Shown piece after piece: positions 16,497 through 24,280 of a DNA stretch of 64,000 bases. The stretch is from contig JAWZDV010000016.1 of the NCBI GenBank assembly GCA_034142505.1, forward strand, positions 1-64,000, given 5' to 3'. This stretch comes from Hungatella_A sp034142505 (GTDB lineage Bacteria > Bacillota > Clostridia > Lachnospirales > Lachnospiraceae). The notes beneath the pieces are model-generated. The model did no database searches. It saw nothing but the letters and a program-made list of their open reading frames with translations, and was not told the origin of the DNA. A program made the translations under genes and the position numbers. The first letter of the stretch is position 1. The number at the start of each line of letters is the position of its first letter.

Positions 16497-17852
16497 TTAC
16501 TGGTTGCTCTTTAACTCAGCCAGCAGTTCGTCAAAATCGGCAGTCAGCTTTCTGGCGGCATCCTCAGGCGTAGTAACTTTGTACTCTACCTCCTGGATCA
16601 CATCCAGCCACATCTGCTCCATCTCACCGGTAGGCAGATTCGGGATTGCCATAGCGCCTTCGGCAATGGCGTTGTTTACCACATTGTTGCTGTCCTCACT
16701 CAAGGTTCCCATTTCCAGCAGAGTATCTCTGGCTGCCTGGGAAGCCGGAACGCCTCTGGTGTCACCCAGGATGGCCGATGCTTCCGGATCATTCAACATC
16801 CAGTCTAAGAACCTGGCAGCTTCCTCCGGGTACTTTGTGGAGGCTGGAATAGAATAAATCTGGGACGGACGGATCATGATTCCGGTCCCTTTCTCGTCAT
16901 TTCCACGAATCATCGGCGCCACGCCCACATCAATGGCGCCATCCACAGTCAAGGTAGACGCGGAGGCCAGCCATAACTGGCACATGCCCAGTGTGCCGTC
17001 AATCCACTTCGGATTCTCATACCAGCGGTTCAGATAAATGCTGCTGGCCTCCACCGGCTCAATCACACCCTTATCGATCCATTCCACAACCATGTCAAAT
17101 CCTTCTTTTAACTGTTCCTCGGTGAAGGTTCTCTCATAGTTATCGTTGAAGATATACTCCCCGGTCTTCTGATGCAGGAAGGACTGAAGCATTAAGTTAA
17201 TGTTGGTCTGTTCCACGTTTAATAAATAAAAATCAGGATCTTCCTCGTGCAGCTTCGCTCCCATGGAGGTTATATCATCCCAGGTTGTGGGGCCGGTCAC
17301 ATCCAGTCCTCTGGCATCAAACACATCCTTGTTGTACAACAGGACATTGGTGTTGATTCCGGTTGGCAGGCCCAGCAGCTTTCCATCGAATTCCAGACAG
17401 TTCTTTAAGAATGTATCGTCAAACTGGCCGATATCCACTCCTTCCATGGCGCTTAAATCCATCAGCAAATCGCCCTGTTTGTTGATGTCCGCCATCCATG
17501 GCTGGTCCACCTGGATAATGTCCGCAGCACTCTGTCCGGAAAGCTGGGTAATCAGCTTCTGCTGGTATCCATCGAACCCGCCATACTCCGGCTCAATGGT
17601 CACATTGGGATTTAATTCCTGATATTTCTCAATCGCCTTTAATGTCGCGTTGTGTCTCGCCTCACCGCCCCACCATGCAAAGCGGAGGGTGATCTTCTCT
17701 CCGGCTGCTGTTTCACCAGCGGCAGTCGTCTGTCCCCCGCTCTGTGCAGCTGTACCGGCGTCCGGTTTGGAAGATGCGCCGCATCCGGCCACGGAACCGG
17801 CTGTCATCACTGCCGCGGTGAGCAGTGCCATTGTTCTTGTCATTTTTTTCAT
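16497..17852 (-). CDS. Sugar ABC transporter solute-binding lipoprotein
   Basis: A 451-residue extracellular lipoprotein. A positively charged signal peptide ends in the lipobox SVAGC with the lipidated Cys24, followed by a flexible Ala/Gly/Thr-rich linker to about residue 50. The rest is a family 1 extracellular solute-binding protein (FAWWGGEARHNATLKAIEKYQELNP, DIIQVDQPW, GTLGMCQLWLAS). It captures an oligosaccharide for the two downstream permeases. First gene of the five-gene GH65 operon. Start at 17852 is preceded by AAGGAG. It is divergent from the two-component system. Confidence 0.9.
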   Translation of the reverse strand: MKKMTRTMALLTAAVMTAGSVAGCGASSKPDAGTAAQSGGQTTAAGETAAGEKITLRFAWWGGEARHNATLKAIEKYQELNPNVTIEPEYGGFDGYQQKLITQLSGQSAADIIQVDQPWMADINKQGDLLMDLSAMEGVDIGQFDDTFLKNCLEFDGKLLGLPTGINTNVLLYNKDVFDARGLDVTGPTTWDDITSMGAKLHEEDPDFYLLNVEQTNINLMLQSFLHQKTGEYIFNDNYERTFTEEQLKEGFDMVVEWIDKGVIEPVEASSIYLNRWYENPKWIDGTLGMCQLWLASASTLTVDGAIDVGVAPMIRGNDEKGTGIMIRPSQIYSIPASTKYPEEAARFLDWMLNDPEASAILGDTRGVPASQAARDTLLEMGTLSEDSNNVVNNAIAEGAMAIPNLPTGEMEQMWLDVIQEVEYKVTTPEDAARKLTADFDELLAELKSNQ

Positions 17853-18114
17853 GATATGTTCTTCTCCTTTGGTTCATCATCCCGGCCGGAATGTTTTGTG
17901 AATATAGATTATCACATATTTCCAGAAATCAACAGGTATTTCCTTTAACATGGCGTATCAATGCTTGGGGTTTTGTGGTATCATTTTTTAACATCCGTAT
18001 CTTTATTTGTGAACATGCCGGGATATGGGGGTTTTCGGCCGTCATAACGCCGGATTTATTTGATTTATTCTTTTTTTGATCGTATACTATTACTTAAAAA
18101 TAAGGAGACCGACG

Positions 18115-18894
18115 ATGAATTACCAACTGCTGATTGTAGACGATGAATATGAGATCAGAACCGGGCTTTCCAATTATTTCCCCTGGAACAGCATCGGCTT
18201 TGAGGTAGCCGGCGAATGCGGCAATGGACGGGAAGCCCTGGATTTTATGGAAAATCACAGGATTCACGCGATTCTCTGTGATATCCGCATGCCGGTGATG
18301 GACGGGCTGGAGCTGGCAAAGGAGCTGAGTAAAAAAAATTCCAAAACAAAAATAGTGTTTCTAAGCGGCTACAAGGATTTCGACTATGTCCGCCAGGCAT
18401 TGATCTACCGGGCCTCCGACTATATTCTAAAGCCCACCAGATTTGATCAGATCACGGAGGTTTTCAGTAAATTGAAACATGAACTGGACGCGCAGTTCCA
18501 TCCCCAGGAGACGCTTACGCCAAAAGAACCCTCCGATATTATCAACAGCATTAAACGAATTGTACAGGAGCAGCTTTCTTTTGTCACCCTGGAATCCGTG
18601 GCAAAGGAAGTCTACATGAACCCCTTCTATATCAGCAAGCTGTTCAAGCAGAAAACCGGCGAGAATTTTACGGACTACGTGACAAAATGCCGGATGGAGA
18701 AGGCGGCGGAGCTTCTCTCTGATTGTCTTTACAAGACCTATGAGATCAGCGAGATGGCCGGTTATTCCAACCCGAAGAATTTTGCTCGGGCTTTCAAAAA
18801 ATATTACGGAGTCACTCCCAGCGAGTACCGATGCATTCATTTGACGAAAGGAGAACATGGCGACGATGCAGCATCCCACCCGACTGTTCTTTAA
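18115..18894 (+). CDS. Response regulator with AraC-type DNA-binding domain (YesN-like)
   Basis: A 259-residue regulator. The N-terminal receiver domain has acidic DDE at residues 9-11, phospho-acceptor Asp56 in LCDIRMPVMDG, and the conserved Lys in YILKPT. A short linker leads to two AraC helix-turn-helix motifs (LESVAKEVYMNPFYISKLFKQKTG and ISEMAGYSNPKNFARAFKKYYGVTPSEY). It lacks the long middle region of larger YesN proteins. Start follows AAGGAG by 7 nt. It overlaps the sensor kinase gene and is divergent from the ABC operon, which it most likely activates when sugar is sensed. Confidence 0.9.
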   Translation: MNYQLLIVDDEYEIRTGLSNYFPWNSIGFEVAGECGNGREALDFMENHRIHAILCDIRMPVMDGLELAKELSKKNSKTKIVFLSGYKDFDYVRQALIYRASDYILKPTRFDQITEVFSKLKHELDAQFHPQETLTPKEPSDIINSIKRIVQEQLSFVTLESVAKEVYMNPFYISKLFKQKTGENFTDYVTKCRMEKAAELLSDCLYKTYEISEMAGYSNPKNFARAFKKYYGVTPSEYRCIHLTKGEHGDDAASHPTVL

Positions 18895-20662
18895 GAACTT
18901 TATCACACATTTGCTCACGATCTCCATACCGGTTCTGGTTTTGGGAACACTGGCCTTTAATCTGACTTACTATTATATTTATGACAGCGCCGCCGACTCC
19001 TCCTTAAAATCTCTGGAACAGGCAAAACAGTCCATGAACCAGGTGATCTCGGCCAGTGACGCCATTGAAAAGACATTCAACCCGGATGCATTTTCCGGGA
19101 TCTCTTTAAAACAGATTCTGAAAATGGAGCACCACACTTACGGGGCGGCTGTCCGTCTGCCCGTATTCTCTTCCATCTTAAACTCTCTGGTGAATACCAA
19201 CGATTATATTGACTCCGCCTATATTTACTGGCCCGGGGATTATGAGAAGCTTCTCGTCTCCAACCGGGGAATCTCCTATCTTTACCGGATGGAGGATACC
19301 GGCTGGTTTTCGGAATACGAGCGGTACTCAGATGATTTGTCGCGGCCTCTGGACGTCTCCTCCCGCATGATGGGGGAGGAGCATGGAACCGGGCAGCCGG
19401 TGATAACTCTCTATCAGAAGATCATCACCCTGGATTACCGGGATTCCAGCGGCATGGCCATCATCAATGTGAAGCCGGACATGATACAGAACTATCTGAA
19501 AAATCAGAGAATCGCTCCCAGCCAGCAGATTTATCTCTTTCATGACAGCGGGGATTTTCTCACCGGCACCAACGTCCCCAGCGAAAGCCACCGGGAATTT
19601 CTCCATGAACTGGTCCTCTCGGCAGGCAGTGAAACCAGTTCCGGCAGCAGCAGAATTCACAAAAGCCAGGATGGGTTCACGGTATCCGTGATGAAGGACC
19701 CGGACGCCCCCTTCCTCTATGTATCCATGATCCCCAACCGGCAGCTGTATGCGGTGCCTTTCCATCTGTTCCTCATCACCGCGGTTCTGGTGTGCATTTC
19801 CCTGTTCCTCTCCCTGACGCTGGCAGCCCTGTACAGCAGGAAGACCTCCAGAAATATCCACACGATCCTGGATCTCTTTGACGCCGCACAAAACGGAAGG
19901 CCGCTGCCGGCCGTCAGTGTCTCTTCCGGAGATGAATACAATTATATTATCACGAATGTCATCTCTACCTTTGTCCGCCAGGAATATCTCTCTGTCCAGT
20001 TATCGGAGAAAATGTACCGCGCTAAGACTCTGGAACTGATTGCCCTCCAGTCACAGATCAACCCGCATTTTCTGTTCAATACGCTGGAGACCATTCACTT
20101 GAAGGCATTTACTTTGACAAATGGGAGCAATGATGTCACCTACCTGATTGAAAATCTGTCCGGCATCATGCGTTACGCTCTGTCCGATCCCAATGAGCGG
20201 GTTTCTTTTGCGGACGAGCTGGATTATACCAAAGCATATTTAAATATCCAAAAGTTCCGTTACAAAAATAAGTTCCATGTCATATGGGAGTATGATGAGG
20301 AGATACTTCCCGTCCAGGTCATCAAGCTATTGATGCAGCCTCTGATTGAAAATGCGATCTACCATGGGATAAAGGAAGCGCCGGGGGAATGCCTGCTCAA
20401 AGTGAAAACTTATCTGAAGCGCGGCGCCGTCTATCTCCATATCATCGATACCGGTATCGGCATGACGCCGGAGCGGCTCTCTGCGCTGCGGGAATCCATC
20501 CGGCGGAAGGACCCCTCCTATGAACACATCGGCCTTGCCAATACCTGGAAACGGCTGACTCTCACCTACGGGGAAAAGGCCAGCATCCGCATCCGCAGTC
20601 AATACGGGCGGGGGACCGCCATCACCCTTTCCTTCCCGGCCAAAGCAGACCGTCTGTCGTAA
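18857..20662 (+). CDS. Sensor histidine kinase (YesM-like)
   Basis: A 601-residue membrane kinase. A first membrane span (about residues 16-38) and a second (about 297-320) bracket an extracellular sensing domain of ~260 residues. HAMP-like linker, then a His_kinase domain with phospho-acceptor His404 in QINPHFLFNTLE, and an ATPase domain with the N-box MQPLIENAIYHG and IDTGIGMTPERL. The start overlaps the response regulator gene by 38 bases; ATG at 18857 is close to its AAGGAG and 18866 is an alternative. The pair probably senses an extracellular sugar or binding-protein complex and switches on the divergent GH65 operon. Confidence 0.9.
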   Translation: MATMQHPTRLFFKNFITHLLTISIPVLVLGTLAFNLTYYYIYDSAADSSLKSLEQAKQSMNQVISASDAIEKTFNPDAFSGISLKQILKMEHHTYGAAVRLPVFSSILNSLVNTNDYIDSAYIYWPGDYEKLLVSNRGISYLYRMEDTGWFSEYERYSDDLSRPLDVSSRMMGEEHGTGQPVITLYQKIITLDYRDSSGMAIINVKPDMIQNYLKNQRIAPSQQIYLFHDSGDFLTGTNVPSESHREFLHELVLSAGSETSSGSSRIHKSQDGFTVSVMKDPDAPFLYVSMIPNRQLYAVPFHLFLITAVLVCISLFLSLTLAALYSRKTSRNIHTILDLFDAAQNGRPLPAVSVSSGDEYNYIITNVISTFVRQEYLSVQLSEKMYRAKTLELIALQSQINPHFLFNTLETIHLKAFTLTNGSNDVTYLIENLSGIMRYALSDPNERVSFADELDYTKAYLNIQKFRYKNKFHVIWEYDEEILPVQVIKLLMQPLIENAIYHGIKEAPGECLLKVKTYLKRGAVYLHIIDTGIGMTPERLSALRESIRRKDPSYEHIGLANTWKRLTLTYGEKASIRIRSQYGRGTAITLSFPAKADRLS

Positions 20663-20673
20663 GCCATACAAAA

Positions 20674-20711
20674 ACAGGCCGTTTGGAACGTTTAGGTTCC
20701 AAACGGCCTGT
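20674..20711. terminator. Terminator between the sensor kinase and HTH genes
   Basis: A 16-bp perfect stem, ACAGGCCGTTTGGAAC (20674-20689) with its complement at 20696-20711, around a 6-nt loop. The minus strand continues with TTTTTG, so it suits the HTH gene transcript and may work both ways. Confidence 0.8.
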
Positions 20712-20739
20712 CCTGCATCAACTCGTGATTCAACATATC

Positions 20740-20937
20740 TTAATTAACCCGGATTCCAAGAGTCTCCGCAATCCGCTCTTTTGTTCTCTCACAGCAGTTT
20801 CTGCCATAAATCACATCACTAACGGTTGAACTGGCAAGCCCCAGTCTCTTTGCAAGCTCATGCTGCGGAATATCCTGTTCCACCATCGCTATTTTCATTC
20901 TTTTCCCAAATGGGGTGCATGGTATTCTAGTTGCCAT
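20740..20937 (-). CDS. Small HTH (Cro/CI-like) regulator
   Basis: A 65-residue protein that is essentially one helix-turn-helix domain: HELAKRLGLASSTVSDVIYG, then a C-terminal helix CCERTKERIAETLGI. It is expected to bind DNA as a dimer. The start at 20937 is 7 nt after AAGGAG; the longer frame upstream has no site. The leader of about 130 nt crosses the left inverted repeat, and its only evident promoter lies inside the putative invertible segment. Expression should therefore depend on segment orientation. It is followed directly by a terminator, so the switch would control this regulator alone. Targets are unknown. Confidence 0.75.
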   Translation of the reverse strand: MATRIPCTPFGKRMKIAMVEQDIPQHELAKRLGLASSTVSDVIYGRNCCERTKERIAETLGIRVN

Positions 20938-21003
20938 ACTCATTCTCCTTCCTGATTTCGCCTGCCCTGTCTCCAAGGGCGGTTTTTTCCCCTCCGCCCT
21001 CTT

Positions 21004-21030
21004 ATACCACATAATATGAATTATGAGGTG
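21004..21030 (+). repeat. Left inverted repeat of the invertible segment
   Basis: 27 bp with a 14-bp core ATAATATGAATTAT at 21011-21024. The copy is itself partly palindromic (CATAAT against ATTATG arms with CC and GG flanks), as expected for a tyrosine recombinase crossover site with two recombinase-binding arms. Confidence 0.75.
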
Positions 21031-21073
21031 CCGACAAAACAAGATATAGTATTTTGCTTCTTACATATACTCT

Positions 21074-21101
21074 ATTATACCTTTTTTCGTAAAAATTGCA
21101 A
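21074..21101 (-). promoter_or_regulatory. Promoter inside the invertible segment
   Basis: Minus-strand -35 TTGCAA (21096-21101), a 16-bp spacer, and consensus -10 TATAAT (plus 21074-21079). Directed toward the HTH gene at 20937. Confidence 0.75.
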
Positions 21102-21185
21102 GACAGAAATGCGATATTTTTCTACAATTTTCGACAGGTGTACGCATAGTTACGTGTTTGACAGCATAAAACAATGCAGCATGGT

Positions 21186-21214
21186 AAAAAAAACATGACT
21201 GCTTACAAGTCATG
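21186..21214 (-). terminator. Minus-strand terminator inside the invertible segment
   Basis: Stem CATGACT (21194-21200) with AGTCATG (21208-21214). On the minus strand it is followed by eight T (plus 21186-21193). It lies between the recombinase gene and the segment promoter. Confidence 0.8.
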
Positions 21215-21316
21215 CCCAAAAATAAAAAAAGCGTTCTTTTATTCTCTCTTTCGGTCCCAATTCGTCCCAGCAATAAACTGATATGATCAAATTGACACCT
21301 CAAACAGCCTAAAGAA

Positions 21317-21343
21317 CACCATATAATTCATATTATGAGGTAT
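21317..21343 (-). repeat. Right inverted repeat of the invertible segment
   Basis: Core ATAATTCATATTAT at 21323-21336 is the exact reverse complement of the left core. Outside the core, ten of thirteen further positions match. It ends 16 bp from the recombinase stop codon. Confidence 0.75.
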
Positions 21344-21359
21344 TTATTTTTCTAGTATC

Positions 21360-22217
21360 TTATCCCAGCACCAGATTCATTCGCGCCATCTGCTGTCTGG
21401 GCTGTTCCTCCGTGGAGGCCGTATAAATCCTTGTCGTACTGATATTGGAATGGCCCAATAAGTCCATCAAACACACCACATCCTTTTCAATATTATAAAA
21501 GGTCCGCGCAAATAAATGCCGCAGATTATGGGGATACACCTTCGCCAAGGCTACCCCGGCCGCTTTTCCCAGCTGTTTCATCCGCTTGTTGATATTGCTC
21601 CGGTCCATGGGATTTCCATATCTGGTGATAAAGATGCTTCCCGATTCAATTCCCGCCTTCCGGCAGTATTTACGAAGCAGCCGCTCCAGCTTGTTTGGAA
21701 TCAGCACCAGCCGCGATTTGCCCTTGTTGTAAATCTCCGCATGGCCCGCGTCCAGCGATTCCACCGTGATGTATTTGAGTTCGCTGATCCGAATCCCTGT
21801 GCTTCCGATGGTCTGTAACAGCATGCTCATCCGCATATCCTTCTCCGCGCGGGCCTCCTCAACCAGCCGCTCATAATCCTTCTGCGTCATCTCCTTGTCC
21901 GGATTGCAAAACAATACCTTCTGAACCTTAAACAGCTTCACCTTCAGGTCTTCCCTGCCCGCAAATACAAAGAAGCTGTTGACAGCCGCCAGCATGGAGT
22001 TTGCGCTTGTAATTTTGTACTGTTCCCTCAATTCCTGTTTGTACGCTCTCACCTTCTCCCGGTCGGCCACCCCCTCGCCGCCAAGATAGTGGAGAAACCG
22101 TCTCACATCCCGAAGATATTTATCCGTGGTTGCCTGGCTGCGTTCTTCGTCCTGCAGGTATTCCCGAAACTTGTCCAACATGCCTTCCGTGAATTTCACA
22201 TTTTTACGCACTCTCAT
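21360..22217 (-). CDS. Tyrosine recombinase (phage-integrase family)
   Basis: A 285-residue XerC/D-like site-specific recombinase. An N-terminal SAM-like core-binding domain (about 8-90) precedes a catalytic domain with the full set Arg143 (TGIRISEL), Lys165/167 (NKGKSR), His230-x-x-Arg233 (PHNLRHLFA), His256 (GHSN) and nucleophile Tyr265 (TRIYT). No phage or transposon genes accompany it. Its position next to a pair of inverted repeats around a promoter suggests it is a dedicated invertase rather than an integrase. Start follows GGAGG by 12 nt. A palindrome at 22257-22275 overlaps its likely -10. Confidence 0.88.
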   Translation of the reverse strand: MRVRKNVKFTEGMLDKFREYLQDEERSQATTDKYLRDVRRFLHYLGGEGVADREKVRAYKQELREQYKITSANSMLAAVNSFFVFAGREDLKVKLFKVQKVLFCNPDKEMTQKDYERLVEEARAEKDMRMSMLLQTIGSTGIRISELKYITVESLDAGHAEIYNKGKSRLVLIPNKLERLLRKYCRKAGIESGSIFITRYGNPMDRSNINKRMKQLGKAAGVALAKVYPHNLRHLFARTFYNIEKDVVCLMDLLGHSNISTTRIYTASTEEQPRQQMARMNLVLG

Positions 22218-22256
22218 TTTAAAAAAAATCCTCCAGTCTTCCTATGCAGTATTATC

Positions 22257-22275
22257 AAGTTATATTATATAACTT
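22257..22275. promoter_or_regulatory. Palindrome over the recombinase promoter
   Basis: A 19-bp dyad with arms AAGTTATAT and ATATAACTT about one central base. The minus strand reads TATAAT inside it, in position for the recombinase -10. It may be an operator. Confidence 0.45.
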
Positions 22276-22322
22276 AACTGGAAATGAGATAAAATGCAAG
22301 TGATTTTTGACAAATTGCAAGA

Positions 22323-22348
22323 AAATCCCGGGATTTGATCCGGGATTT
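22323..22348 (-). terminator. Hairpin after the Gfo/Idh gene
   Basis: Stem AAATCCCGG (22323-22331) with CCGGGATTT (22340-22348). The minus strand then reads a modestly T-rich stretch. Confidence 0.6.
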
Positions 22349-22364
22349 CCAAATATTTCCATAT

Positions 22365-23330
22365 TTATCTGTCTTTTGTTGCTACATTAAGTAATTCCAT
22401 CACCAGCACGCTGTGCTCCAGCATCTGATAGCAGGATTCATAATCCCGGGTCTCATACTGTTTTACAAAGGCTCTCGTCTCCCCTGCCAAAGTGCCGTTC
22501 TCCCTATCCTCTGCAATACAGACCGGACCGCGGCCTAAATTGATCTCCGCGGCCGATGCGGCGCTGGCAGGTCCCTCCGTCCGGATGTACCCCAGTTCCC
22601 CCTGGATCACGCAGCCGCAGGGACTGGAGGAATCCTTGGCTCCGGTCAGCACGGCCTGGAACCCGTCGTATTCCATCATCAGCACGCCGGAGGTATCAAT
22701 CCCGTTGTATCCCCGGTTGGCATAGTAGTGAAGTCCCTTCGGCCGCCCGAACAGCCCTGCGGTAAAATGCAGGTTATACAGGTTGATGTCATACATACAC
22801 CCGCCAGCCAGCTCCGGATCAAACGCGGGAAGCACCTGGCCTTTCAGGTAATCGGCGTAACGGCTGGAAACTCTGGAGTAATTGCACTGCACCAGCTTCA
22901 CCGTCCCGATCTCCTTTAAATGTTCCTTCACAGCCGCGTAAACCGGCGAATAGGGAATCTTGAATGCCTCCCACAAAAACAGCTGCTTCTCTCTGGCCAG
23001 CTCTGCCAGTTCCTTCGCCTCCCAGGCTTCCACCGTAAACGGCTTTTCACAGATCACGTGTTTTCCCGCATGCAGCGCCTGCTTCACATAGTCGTAGTGC
23101 TCGGAATTGATGATTCCGATATACACCGCATCCAGGGTTTCATCCTGTAAACAGGTTCCGTAATCCGTATAAACCCTGCCGATCCCATAGGCGGCCGCCA
23201 GCTGCTCCCCCTTCTCCAGACTGCGGCTCCTCACACAGATGGCAGCCGCCTCCGCCCCGCCCACCTGCTTTAAGTCCTCCAAAAACCGTTTCACAATCAT
23301 GCCGTTGCCCACAACACCGATTCTCATCAT
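22365..23330 (-). CDS. Gfo/Idh/MocA-family oxidoreductase
   Basis: A 321-residue NAD(P)-dependent dehydrogenase. The N-terminal Rossmann fold has IGVVGNGMIVKRFL. The hallmark CEKPF motif (VICEKPFTVE) follows, and the C-terminal alpha/beta domain includes GGCMYDINLYN. Members oxidise sugars, inositols or dihydrodiols, and the substrate here is unknown. Two adjacent ATGs open the gene; 23330 has the better spacing (9 nt) to GGGAG. It lies alone between two hairpins and has no pathway neighbours. Confidence 0.85.
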   Translation of the reverse strand: MMRIGVVGNGMIVKRFLEDLKQVGGAEAAAICVRSRSLEKGEQLAAAYGIGRVYTDYGTCLQDETLDAVYIGIINSEHYDYVKQALHAGKHVICEKPFTVEAWEAKELAELAREKQLFLWEAFKIPYSPVYAAVKEHLKEIGTVKLVQCNYSRVSSRYADYLKGQVLPAFDPELAGGCMYDINLYNLHFTAGLFGRPKGLHYYANRGYNGIDTSGVLMMEYDGFQAVLTGAKDSSSPCGCVIQGELGYIRTEGPASAASAAEINLGRGPVCIAEDRENGTLAGETRAFVKQYETRDYESCYQMLEHSVLVMELLNVATKDR

Positions 23331-23359
23331 CTCTCTTGTCTCCCTTCTCCTCTGCCAGA

Positions 23360-23399
23360 AATGCCGTTTTACAGTCATCTCTGACTGCAAAACGGCATT
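23360..23399 (-). terminator. Terminator hairpin after yebC
   Basis: An 18-bp stem with one mismatch (23360-23377 with 23382-23399) around a TCTC loop. It separates yebC from the oxidoreductase gene. T-run is weak. Confidence 0.65.
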
Positions 23400-23426
23400 C
23401 CTTTGATATCCGGTTATCGCTCCCTA

Positions 23427-24155
23427 TTATTCATCCCAGTTATGGTAAACTGCCTGAACATCATCATCCTCGTCCAGCAGATCCAGGATCTTATTCATCT
23501 TCTTGATGGAATCTTCATCGTCAAGCTCCACCCAGGTCTGCGGAATCATCGTCACATCTGCTTCCATCATGGGAACGCCTGCTGCCTCCAGGGCCTCGCG
23601 CACCGCGCTGAAATCCTCCGGCGCCGTCAGAACCTCGAAGCTGTCTTCCTCCTCGGCAAAATCCTCCGCCCCGGCATCCAGCGCCGCCATCATCAGCTCA
23701 TCCGGGTCCATATCGCACTCTTCCTTGTCAATGATAATCTGGCCCTTCTTGTCAAACATGTAGGACACGCTTCCCGGGGTCCCCACGTTGCCGCTTCCCT
23801 TGGTAAATGCGCTTCTCACATTGGCTGCCGTCCGGTTCTTGTTATCCGTCAGGGTATCAACGATAATCGCCACACCGTTTGGACCGTAGCCCTCGTATGT
23901 AAGCACCTCATAATTCACCGAGTTAGCATCCCCAGCCGCCTTCTTGATTCCGCGGTCAATGGTATCGTTGGGCATGTTGTTGGCTTTCGCCTTGGCAATC
24001 ACGTCGCGCAGCTTACTGTTGTTGGCCGGATCTGCTCCGCCCTCCTTCACAGCCACCGCGATCTCTCTTCCGATCACTGTAAACACTTTCCCCTTCGCCG
24101 CGTCGTTTCTCTCTTTTTTATGCTTAATATTCGCAAACTTTGAATGTCCTGACAT
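23427..24155 (-). CDS. YebC/PmpR-family regulatory protein
   Basis: A 242-residue member of the widespread YebC family. The N-terminal MSGHSKFANIKHKKERNDAAKGK and GPNGVAIIVD motifs are diagnostic, and the acidic C-terminal part is typical. Members have been described as DNA-binding regulators, and newer work links some to relief of ribosome stalling at proline runs. The role here is not decided. Start follows AAGGAG by 9 nt. A short leader hairpin (TGCACGG/CCGTGCA, 24195-24213) lies upstream. Confidence 0.93.
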   Translation of the reverse strand: MSGHSKFANIKHKKERNDAAKGKVFTVIGREIAVAVKEGGADPANNSKLRDVIAKAKANNMPNDTIDRGIKKAAGDANSVNYEVLTYEGYGPNGVAIIVDTLTDNKNRTAANVRSAFTKGSGNVGTPGSVSYMFDKKGQIIIDKEECDMDPDELMMAALDAGAEDFAEEEDSFEVLTAPEDFSAVREALEAAGVPMMEADVTMIPQTWVELDDEDSIKKMNKILDLLDEDDDVQAVYHNWDE

Positions 24156-24280
24156 GGAACAACACTCCTTTTCTACACTTCGTTTTCGTCCTCCTGCACG
24201 GAATAACCGTGCACATCTTTACTATTTTAACACCATTTAGAACAGATGACAAGAACGAAATGCCGATGGCCGCACATCTT

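Larger units (their letters stand above)
21004..21343. other. Putative invertible promoter segment
   Basis: About 340 bp bounded by a 27-bp imperfect inverted repeat (24 of 27 positions match). In the orientation shown it holds a minus-strand promoter aimed at the HTH gene and, upstream of it, a minus-strand terminator that would stop transcripts from the recombinase gene. The recombinase gene ends only 16 bp outside the right repeat. Flipping would point the promoter into the recombinase 3' end as antisense and remove the HTH gene's promoter. No ORF of note lies inside. Inversion is an inference from structure. Confidence 0.7.

Noticed and set aside
21158..21186. Second promoter inside the invertible segment (TTGACA at 21158, plus strand)
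   Set aside because: No acceptable -10 lies 16-18 bp downstream.
21360..22217. Recombinase as part of a prophage or integrative element
   Set aside because: No phage, conjugation or transposase genes, tRNA target or att-like direct repeats were seen around it; the inverted repeats explain it better.
23403..24143. A 246-codon plus-strand ORF opposite yebC
   Set aside because: Antisense to a conserved YebC gene and without a start site.
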